From Roridomyces roridus (Eukaryota; Basidiomycota; Agaricomycetes; Agaricales; Mycenaceae), in assembly GCA_029378245.1 (NCBI GenBank), contig JARKIF010000006.1, positions 2,604,001-2,668,000 of the forward strand: 64,000 bases of DNA, given 5' to 3'. The notes beneath the pieces are model-generated. The model saw only the letters and a program-made list of their open reading frames with translations, was not told where the DNA came from and did not search any database. Each line of letters starts with the position of its first letter. Within the stretch, counting starts at the first letter, position 1. This document shows, in pieces, positions 55,937 through 64,000 of this stretch. Made by a program: the position numbers and the translations under genes.

Positions 55937-57165
55937 ATCGTCAGGGCGGGGTTCGGCGGCGGTAGGGCCAGCGCGAGAGAACCAGTGAATCGAGATCCAA
56001 GTGGGGCTCGAATCAACTCACGCCCATCCCGCTTGGTCGAGTTCGTCTGCAAAGGTGGTCAGTTCGAACTTCTTTTTGAGGATATTTTTCCTGAGGCACA
56101 GAGGGAGTTTCGGAGTCCGACATGGTGGATTGCCTGTTGGGAGATGTTGGCTTTTTTTATATGCGATCACATGGATAAATCAAAGGACAGTCGCAGCAAC
56201 ACTGAAATAATGGACTCAGCAGACAATGAGGGCAATGAGAGCGGCTCATGGTGGTTGCTTTCGTTGATCAGAAATTGTTGAACTTTGTACATGTTGTCAT
56301 GATCCGTTTCGACATCCGAGTCTACTCTTCTTTCGAGCGTTCATCTTCCCTAGATCGTGTAAATCAAACCAGGCTCTTTCGGCTACCTCCCACGCAAGCA
56401 GGCCGTCCATGTGTTCGCATTCCGCACCACTATCCTCTGTTCAAGCTCGTTCCACCAACCGGTAATTACTTACACTCAACGAAAGCGGCCACGATAAAGG
56501 TCCCGACATCGATTTAATTCACTGCAATTGACGGCTATTATGTACTGCGTAACGATGCCCGGTTCCTGTTAACAATCCATATTCCGGGTTCAGGTCGGAG
56601 TTGTGCTCCGGGAGTGGCTTTGAAGAAGGTAATCGTACAAGGCAGTATTGAATTAGTTAGAGTTAGGATTAGGGTATTTGGAATGGTACGAATGGGAGGA
56701 AACTATCCCTTAATACAGCAGAGGCGGCAATCTGTCAGAGCAACGAGTGCAAGTAGTCAGCCCGCGGTGTATGCCGAAGCATCTTTGATTTTGCGGCCGC
56801 GAACACCCTCGAACAGCCCACAACCCCAGCTCCCGTCTCTGTCTCATACACACTTTACAAACCAACTCATTCTTTGTTTCCTGTTTCTGGCGGGGCGTGT
56901 GAGGGCACCGACACACCACGTGTTTTTTTGGCCTCGAGGCTTGATCTCGGTCAAAATCCTCGTTGCTCAGTACCGTGTCGGCCAACATAAAGCAAGCACG
57001 CCTTGCCCGCCATGGCTGCCGTTCCGCGCACCTTTGCATGACAAGGTGTGTGTCTGTCTGCCACTGGTTGTCTGGCGCCACTCGTTATAACACCGTCTAT
57101 AGCAGAGTTATAATATCCTCCCAACGCCCCCATCTCCGACCCGTATAATCACCCCGTCTCCCTCC
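55937..57165. other. Intergenic region, 1.2 kb
   Basis: No family recognised. A frame on + extends from 57115 into the next gene without an ATG. A short TTAGAGTTAGGATTAGGG stretch at about 56657-56674 resembles telomere repeat but is too short to mean much. Confidence 0.4.
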
Positions 57166-58788
57166 TTGTCGCCATCCAATTCCAACTCCAACTCGGCGGG
57201 CTCATCCGTCGAACCTGCAACTCCCCCGTCGCGACCCCGTGGCCGAGTACGCAGCCGCTACCCGGACTCGATAGGACGCGTTCCTTTACATCGGCGTGGC
57301 ACCTCGGACCACTACGAGTGTCTCGAAGATCTTTTACGCGAGGCGGGGTACAAGGAGACTCGTGTCTTCACACCTCAGGAAAAGCTCACGAACAAGGCTG
57401 CTCGTACCCCGGACGATCACAAGACCACAACTATTGGCGCCTCATTTGTCGGTTTCCTCTCCAACTTGGTCCCTAGTCGTTCCGCCAGCCTTAAACGCGA
57501 GGAAGATACGGAGGTCGTGCCACCCTTGCCACCCTATTCACCACCCATATCTCACACCCCGCGGCCATCTGCCACCCAGCGTCTACCGCCCAATCGTCGT
57601 GGTAGCAATGCTGCCACTGATCGCAATGCTGCCGTTGACCGCAACAGCGTGCTGTCTGCCCGTCGCAGTGCCGCTGACCTACAGCACCGTCAACGGGTCG
57701 ACTCGGTCGTTCCTCCCCTGCCCGACTTTTCCCAGCGCGTTCATCAACCTGTTCCGAGTCGGCCCACCAACCGATATTACCAGCATCACCCATCCTCCTC
57801 CCGCGCAAGCGGCGTCATATCTCCGCCGCCTCCACCAGTGCACCATCCGACTCCTACCCGTGCTTCCACATACCTGCGCCATATGACGTCGTACGAGCGT
57901 CCGCAGAGCACGCCTGCGACGACAACATACTCGCGAGTAACGGACGATGCAGAAGAAGAATCTCTGCTTAGTCCTGTCCTGCCGCCACGAATGCCCACCG
58001 GATGGATGGAGAATGTCAAACGCGCACGCGAGTACTTTGCCATCCCCCAGCCGCCGCCTGTTGTTCCTCCTGTGAACGCGACGAAACTAGGACGCAGTGT
58101 CTCTGCCAAGACCCGGGGTCGACTCAGCGACAGAACCAATGCCAACGCCACCGGCATGGCTCCGCCACTTCTCACAACGCGCCTCAGCACGGGCCGGGCG
58201 CGGCGGAGTGAGAGTCAAGTGAGCGTGAGCCGCGTCGTGTGCCGTAGCCGTGGATCGTCCCCTGTGCGGCGCGACAAGGGCAAGGCACGTGATACAGACT
58301 TTGAGCTGCGTGGACAAATCGAACTCCCCAACGCTCAAGATCTCGCACGTACGCTTGGTGTGTGGAACGCCAATGCCGCCGCTAGTGCCCAGTTGCTTTC
58401 CCCGCCACGGCGGCGGGACACAACCGAGTTTGACTCGGGGGAGAGCGACGGGTCGTCATCTGATGGCGAAGAGATTACTCTCGCTCGCATACTCGTTCCG
58501 TCGCGGCACGAACGGCCGGGGGCGCTGGAACGTAGTCGGTCTGTGCGCAGTCTGCGGCGGTGTCTGGAACTGGACGGGCAGCAGAATGATATTCCGCCAG
58601 TTCCGCCTTTGCCGCTGTTAGATGGCGGCAATAGGTCTGGGCGCTGGAGCGTCAGTCTCAGCTGGGGGCGCGCACGCGGCGAGGCGGAGCGTACGGACTC
58701 GGACGATCCCGAGGTCTTTGTTCAGGTTTCGGCGCATGGGCGAGGCACTTCGCGGCAACGTGGTGTGTTGCCCACTTGGGCAAGCTAG
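57166..58788 (+). CDS. Uncharacterised Ser/Pro/Arg-rich disordered protein
   Basis: A single open frame of ~540 codons (open from 57115) with no good ATG at its start; the first residues seen are SPSNSNSNSAGSSVEPATPP. The frame is too long to be chance and has strong C/G third-base bias. Only one segment looks structured: DHYECLEDLLREAGYKETRV near residue 50, followed by TIGASFVGFLSNLVPSRSAS. Most of the rest is low complexity, with basic/Pro motifs (VVPPLPPYSPP, VISPPPPPVHHP) that could bind SH3 or WW domains. The true start is probably in an upstream exon I could not place. No family recognised; function unknown. Confidence 0.55.
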   Translation: MSPSNSNSNSAGSSVEPATPPSRPRGRVRSRYPDSIGRVPLHRRGTSDHYECLEDLLREAGYKETRVFTPQEKLTNKAARTPDDHKTTTIGASFVGFLSNLVPSRSASLKREEDTEVVPPLPPYSPPISHTPRPSATQRLPPNRRGSNAATDRNAAVDRNSVLSARRSAADLQHRQRVDSVVPPLPDFSQRVHQPVPSRPTNRYYQHHPSSSRASGVISPPPPPVHHPTPTRASTYLRHMTSYERPQSTPATTTYSRVTDDAEEESLLSPVLPPRMPTGWMENVKRAREYFAIPQPPPVVPPVNATKLGRSVSAKTRGRLSDRTNANATGMAPPLLTTRLSTGRARRSESQVSVSRVVCRSRGSSPVRRDKGKARDTDFELRGQIELPNAQDLARTLGVWNANAAASAQLLSPPRRRDTTEFDSGESDGSSSDGEEITLARILVPSRHERPGALERSRSVRSLRRCLELDGQQNDIPPVPPLPLLDGGNRSGRWSVSLSWGRARGEAERTDSDDPEVFVQVSAHGRGTSRQRGVLPTWAS

Positions 58789-59174
58789 AATTGTGTCCAG
58801 GATTCATGCATTTTCAACTCTCATTCATTCATTCAACAACTATGGAATCATCACACTCTCTAACTAATACACCGAGTCTACACTACGCTCCCATCTTATT
58901 GTGTAGCCACAAGTATACGTTACAAGGCACTTGAGGCGGACAAGAGCCGCTGCATGTATCCTAGCAATGTATAGAACACTTTGAACTGTGAGGAAACGTT
59001 ACGTGATACTGTGTCTTCTGCTCTTTCTCATCGTCAGCTGCACTTTTCGGAGCATGCGGTCGCTCTATCCTATCCTATCCTGTGTACCTTCGATGTAATC
59101 CCCTGGGACTTCATCGGCACGACACCTTCTCGCGGTACATAAGATGCACAAGATCTGCCTAGCTGCGCTGCAAG
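58789..59174. other. Upstream region of the GH32 gene
   Basis: About 390 bp with T-rich stretches and a tandem CTATCCTATCC near 59070. It holds the GH32 promoter; no gene seen. Confidence 0.45.
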
Positions 59175-61530
59175 ATGATTCGCTTTCTGCTCTATCTGTC
59201 TGTGGGCCTTTTCACTGTCTCCGGACAGCCCACTCCCTCGCAGTGCCCCTTCAGCCAGAATGAACCTCCGGGCAATCTGACATCGTGCCCAAATTCGTCG
59301 TTGTTCTCAGTATGGCGTCCGAGAGCACGGTTCATCGCACCGGAGGGCTGGCAAAATGATCCTCAAGGTGAGCCGTTCATGGTCCAAGGAAAAGTCGTAC
59401 GATCGAGAATGCGCAGGTCTGTTCCAGCGCCGTGATGGATCGTACCATGCGGGTTATCAGTGTCATCCGAATCACTATGAGGCGAGTATAACGGTGTTCT
59501 TGACTGTCGGGAGAGCTCAGTCGAACAGTGGGGCAACATTTCCCAATGTGCTGCTACTTCGAAGGACTTTGTTTATTGGAGTGACAGTAGGTTTCTTTTC
59601 TTATTGGATTCCAATTGGTTGAGTTGTTCCAAGTAAACAGCTGGGAGAATCCCAAGACAATCGTTCGTCTACCAAGGTCCTGACGATCTCCAAACTCACT
59701 CCATCCAGTGGCCATCCGACATCTTCGATATACGCGGAGTATTCGACGGCTCCGTGATGAAAAACGGGTGGAAAGGCTTTCCTACAACGATTTATACAGC
59801 TACATTCCCCGCTGCATTAGGGTCCGGAACCGACGAACAAGAAGGGACGGAAACGCAATGCCTCGCTTGGACCGAAGACGACGGTGCCTCGTGGACCAAA
59901 CTTCCCCTCGGACCAGGAAATAATCCAGTCATCTACCAATGGCCGATGCCCAATCTCACAGGATTTCGTGACCCTTATATCTTTCTCTCCCCAACCATTG
60001 CCAGCCTATCCAGTAACTTCTCTGGAGCTACGGGTGATCATTTCCTGACGGTGTCCAGCGGCATCCACGGAGTCGGTCCGCGGCTCTTCTCTTATCGTCA
60101 AACCAGCAACGCAGACGTTCGAGCTTGGACGTATCTAGGCCCCTTGATCGACAATGTAGACTGCGACCAGCTCATTCTCGCCAGCGGGATGGAGCGGGAA
60201 CTGGGGCATCAATTTTGAAACGGCCTCCGTTACGCGATTGAACGAGAATGGAGAGTCTCTGGACGTTGCTGATACGGATGCGGTGGATTTTATTGGAGTG
60301 GGCACGGAAGGAGGACGCGGTGGAAGCCACGAAGGACATTGGCCGTTGTGTATGGATATTTCTGCTGGCCGTTATTCGATATACTTACCTGCTCCAGGGG
60401 CCATGGTCACGTACTCCGTCGCAACAGACGGCAGCATTGCGGCCAAGATCAACGCTGTCGGGCCTATTGACTGGGGAAGGGCATACGCGACTGTTCCGTT
60501 CTCGGTCAATGGAAATCGCTCAGTCCTCGTCGGTTGGGCATATGTACGTCGACCTTTCCTCAGTATGGTTTTCGATAGTAACGACCTATACAGGAGGACG
60601 ACGAAACGCTTGCACTTCGCTGCGCAACGATCATACCAAGGATCTTTCACTCTCTTCCGCGACTTGTTCCTCAAGGTGATACGAAACGTCGACCCCAATA
60701 CGCCCGACTTGAACTCGCCTGGCAATTGGATCACTCGCAACGAGTCGGATGGGAGTCCTTTCGGTCTTGACCCTTGGACAGCGAATTGCGGATGAGATAA
60801 CGAAGGAATACCGAGCCAAGTCGACTGTATCTGCACCAGCGCCGGTCCAGCTTCACGGGCTCAGGAGGCTTACGTTCCTTTCGAAACTCAGCCAACGGGT
60901 AGATTCTACGCCATTCAGGCCACTTTGAGCTGGACTGGGACCACGGACCGTACACAGATGCCGCAAGCAGGATTCAGAGTTTTAGCAAGCGACGACGAAT
61001 GGACGGATATCATGGTGCGCTTGTCTGTGTGTATTCCAGCGTTGGCTGATTTGTCCTTCAGTACGATCCTGCCAGCGAAACGCTTACAATCGACAGAAGC
61101 AAGAGTTCCTTGATCGCTTCGTGTCAGTGAACTTTTTGAATCTAATACTAGGCTGATCAAATGAGCGCAGACGGGACTGAAACCGAAGTGGCCATGCTGC
61201 GCCTCTGGCCTATCCTGACTGGAAATGTAACGGCTATCCAAGCACTCAATCTGACAGTCATTGTCGACAACTCTGCTCTCGAGGTGTACGCAAACGATGT
61301 CGCAGTCATCACAACCCGGGTCTATCCCTGGCTCTTGGGGTCCATCGGCGCAGGGATTCTATATTGGACCTCGGGAGTCCGCCACTGGAGGCAATGTGGG
61401 ATATTCGAGCATCGAGTTGTGGGATGGGCTGGTCAACGCGTGGCCAGATCGGCCGCTGGACACCAGTAAAGAGTTGATTAACGATGGCCCGCTACCAGGA
61501 ATCTGGGGAGGGCTGTGGGCTGGATTGTAG
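59175..61530 (+). pseudogene. GH32 invertase/fructanase-like gene with several frame breaks
   Basis: Likely exons 59175..59367, 59417..59481, 59529..59586, 59641..60543, 60594..61014, then a C-terminal part to 61530. Signal peptide MIRFLLYLSVGLFTVSG. GH32 landmarks: FIAPEGWQNDPQG (nucleophile Asp of NDP), YHAGYQCHPNHYEWGN, VFDGSVMKNGWKGFPTTIYT, LTGFRDPYIF (RDP transition-state Asp), SYQGSFTLFRDLFLKV and, at the end, SSIELWDGLVNAWPDRP. It would cleave sucrose or fructans. Frame breaks appear near 60183, 60617, 60770, 60843 and 61354 (mostly one base too many). Intron 59482..59528 begins GCGAGT. So many breaks mean either a decayed gene or poor consensus; the spliced 5' half is intact. The junction near 61123-61151 is unresolved. 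Confidence 0.75.
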
Positions 61531-61734
61531 GGCGTTTTGTGCCCTTGTGATCTTGAGAATCGACCTTGTGATTGTGCTTTGTTTGGCTGGTCACTTGACC
61601 GGTCTCATCCTCTCCGCAACCATTGATTTCGCAACCCCACCCACAAAACTCAAAAGTTCTGCATCCGTGTATAAGCTAGACCTCATTGGCCGCCCGTCGG
61701 AAGCACGGCCGAAGATGATAACCGCGCATGAGAG

Positions 61735-61740
61735 TATAAA
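61735..61740 (+). promoter_or_regulatory. TATA box of the P450 gene
   Basis: TATAAA lies ~57 bp before the start codon at 61797, a plausible core promoter position. Confidence 0.4.
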
Positions 61741-61796
61741 TTGAAATTCAATCGCGGCGTTTTCTCCCATCTTCTCAAGCTTGGTCTGTTATCGCA

Positions 61797-63768
61797 ATGA
61801 CACGATCGTCAATTGTGCCGGTGGCCCTCGTAGCAGTTTTGGCCTTGGCATGGCTCGCCAACCAACGGCGCAAGTCGACTACCGCGTTACTTACCACCAG
61901 GACCGCCGGGCACCTGGTTCTCAGGTCCTGCTATTCCGAAAGAACAGTGATTAGCTGTCTTGATTGATACCAAGCTGGATGCTGAGCCCGTCGCAGCGCA
62001 CATCGGAAATTTGAGGAGTGGATTCAAGAGTATGGGCCTCTCGTGTCGCTACGGAGGGGCCGCGAATTGATTGTCATCATTGGGCGGTATAATGTAAGTG
62101 ATTTCTTGCGTGATTAGGGATGCGTATAGACGAATCAACGCAGGCTGCTGTCGAAATTATGGAGAAAGAGGGTGCAGCGCTGGCTGACCGACCTCCGTCC
62201 ATTGCTGCCGGAGAGACTCTTTCCGGAGGAATGCGGACGTTGCTCATCGGCAACTGGAGAGCGTCTCCGCAAACTTCGCAAGTGCGATCGAGTATCCAAC
62301 TGACAGATTTGAGCGCTGAAATTGATCCAGGGCCTTGCACGCGCAGCTGCGGCCCCTGGTCGCCGCGGAGTACCAGCCGATTCAGCAGAGGCATGCGCAA
62401 TCTCACATTCTGGAACATTCTCAGAGCTCCAGAAGACCATCTCGCCCACGCTCAACGGTAAGTAACTCGAGGAAACCGTTATGTACTCACTTTTCGTTCA
62501 GATATGCTGCAAGCGTAATCCTTTCCTTGACGTACGATACCCACTCAAATGAGCGTCTTGTACACGACATCAGTGGTTCTCAGGCGCGGCTGGGAGCAGC
62601 CCTCATCCCAGGCGCCTATCTGGTGGATGCATATACCTTTCTACGATATGTCCCCGGATACCTCTCCAATCTTCGTGCTCAGCATCAAATGGAGTTGACC
62701 TTATTCAAGTCGCAGCTTGATGCTGTCCGCAGAAGATTGGATGCAAACGAAGAAGTGAAACCATGTTTCGCCTAAACATGTCCTGGAGCATCAATCCGAG
62801 TATGGATTGAGCGACAATGAAGCGGCGTATCTCAATGGCTCCATGTTCGGGGCATGGCGCTGCAACAAGCGCTTCCGCTATCTCCATCGTCATCATGGCA
62901 GCGGCCGTCTTCCCAGAGATGCAAAACAGAGTCCAGGAGCAACTTGACAGGATCATAGGGGCCGGGAAACGTAGGTACTCCCTTTTGACCGATTTCTTCA
63001 GTTATCAAACCAATTGTCAGTCCCGACATTTCAAGACGAGCCGGATCTGGTGCAAGTAACAGCGTTTTATCTCGAGTCGTTTCGATGGTAAGGACACTTT
63101 CTGTCATGGAATGCGCTAACCTTGTTCCCAAGGCGGCCTGTCAGTGCAGGAGGTGTGCTGAAAACCACTCCGTAGATCCAGTTTCTTACTTTCCTAGGTT
63201 TCGCGCACCGAGCGACGAAAGACATCGTCTGGGTAAATTTTTATAGGGATGGAATAAAGCACCCAATCATCTGAATGCAGAACGGATATCTGATACCGAA
63301 AGGCGCGAGTGTATACGGGAATTACTGGTCAGTCTTTCCCGCATGCTGCTCTCGACATAACCCAACCCCAGCTAGGTCCATCGCCCGTGACCCAGAGGTT
63401 TTCCCGGACCCAGAACGATTCGATCCTCAGCGCTGGCTAACACCCGATGGCAAAACCATCCGAGAAGACCTCAAGATATTCCAGTTTGGATTCGGTAGAC
63501 GGGTAAGTCAGAGTCTGGCATCCATCCTGCTCCAAAATTGACTCCTTTTATCACCCAGGTCTGCCCAGGTTCGCACCTCGCCAACAAATCCCTGTACATC
63601 AACACCGCTCTCCTCCTCTGGGCATTCCGAATTTCGCAGGACAGTAAGAATCCAATCGACACAATGGCGTTCACCAACACGGCGAATGTACATCCTCTTC
63701 CGTTCTCCGTGCACTTTGAGCCTCGGCGGAATATCGAGGAGATGAGTCAGTTACTGAGGGAGACATGA
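61797..63768 (+). pseudogene. Cytochrome P450 monooxygenase gene with several frame breaks
   Basis: The start MTRSSIVPVALVAVLALAWL is a membrane anchor. After one frame change (~61900) the hinge PPGPPGTWFSGPAIP follows. Further landmarks: IMEKEGAALADRPPSI, RLRKLRKALHAQLRPLV, the I-helix region as FGAGAATSASAISIVIM after removing one base near 62860, ESFRWRPVSAGG (ExxR), FPDPERFDPQRWL (PERF), and across the last intron FQFGFGRRVCPGSHLA with the heme Cys. It ends at 63768. At least four single-base breaks are needed (about 61900, 62255, 62415, 62860). CYP5144/CYP620-like oxidases are common in basidiomycetes; I cannot assign a clan. Substrate unknown. Confidence 0.75.
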
Positions 63769-64000
63769 ATTGCTTAGGACATAATACATTTGATTCCTCA
63801 TCCGAGTGAGCATATTGGCCGTAAGAGAGAGAGAGAAAAGCAGCTAAGAGACAGAGCGCGACAGCGATAGGTAAACAGAGTGGAGTGCGAGAGCTTTTAA
63901 TTCCGGGAACCGTGCGGCAAGTGTACATAATTGCTTCAGTTAAAGTAGTAGGTAGTAGGGTCGGTACAGAAACGAGAGGAGGGAGAGAGTGCAGAGGTAG

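Noticed and set aside
56655..56675. TTAGAGTTAGGATTAGGG stretch, possible interstitial telomere repeat
   Set aside because: Fewer than three imperfect units; too short to distinguish from chance.
61123..61151. 29-nt candidate intron in the GH32 gene
   Set aside because: Too short to splice and out of phase; this part of the model is left unresolved.
1..64000. CRISPR arrays, operons or bacterial insertion sequences
   Set aside because: No spaced direct repeats or transposase text; dense short introns show that this is a fungal nuclear sequence.

Overview
The window reads as nuclear DNA of a filamentous basidiomycete. Genes are packed on both strands, split by very many 43-60 nt introns, and include fungal families (DUF7918, HAM1-like, TIGR04076, GH54, QDE-1-type RdRP, Git3-like receptor). 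An agaricomycete close to Rhizoctonia/Ceratobasidiaceae is my best guess; that is inference from family content. I read about 35 protein genes, no tRNA or rRNA gene, no CRISPR array and no intact transposon.

Layout. 0-11 kb: 3' end of a La-motif gene, a membrane-anchored wall-type protein, a TPMT-family methyltransferase, an 11-exon GH29 fucosidase, a divergent G-alpha gene, PPC decarboxylase, a DUF7918 gene and a PMP3 proteolipid. 11-17 kb: three tandem RBR (RING-IBR-RING) ubiquitin-ligase genes in different states of decay. 17-26 kb: MRPL16, PRP3, a rhodanese, an S10 carboxypeptidase facing a secreted beta-trefoil-like protein, a GH16 enzyme and a small membrane protein. 27-38 kb: a 25-exon SNF2/RING translocase, a HAM1-like lipid-binding protein, a TIGR04076 protein, an inverted broken piece of an SNF2 paralogue, and D-serine dehydratase. 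38-48 kb: peroxisomal ABCD transporter, RNA-dependent RNA polymerase, RRG7-like nuclease-fold protein and a second G-alpha gene. 49-64 kb: F-box protein, GH54 arabinofuranosidase, a 7-TM receptor, an epoxide-hydrolase remnant, a disordered protein, a frame-broken GH32 gene and a frame-broken cytochrome P450.

Themes. Secreted plant-polymer enzymes (GH29, GH16, GH54, GH32, S10) fit a plant-associated or saprotrophic life. A receptor and two atypical G-alpha subunits, both lacking the catalytic glutamine of the DVGGQ motif, sit within about 47 kb. Splicing is unusual: at least five GC-AG introns and several micro-exons of 4-7 nt. Many otherwise well-conserved genes contain single-base frame breaks while neighbours are clean; this is either assembly error or real decay and limits several gene models. 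Exon joins were worked out by hand by matching splice sites, phase and family similarity; total lengths are in frame except where a frame break is stated.
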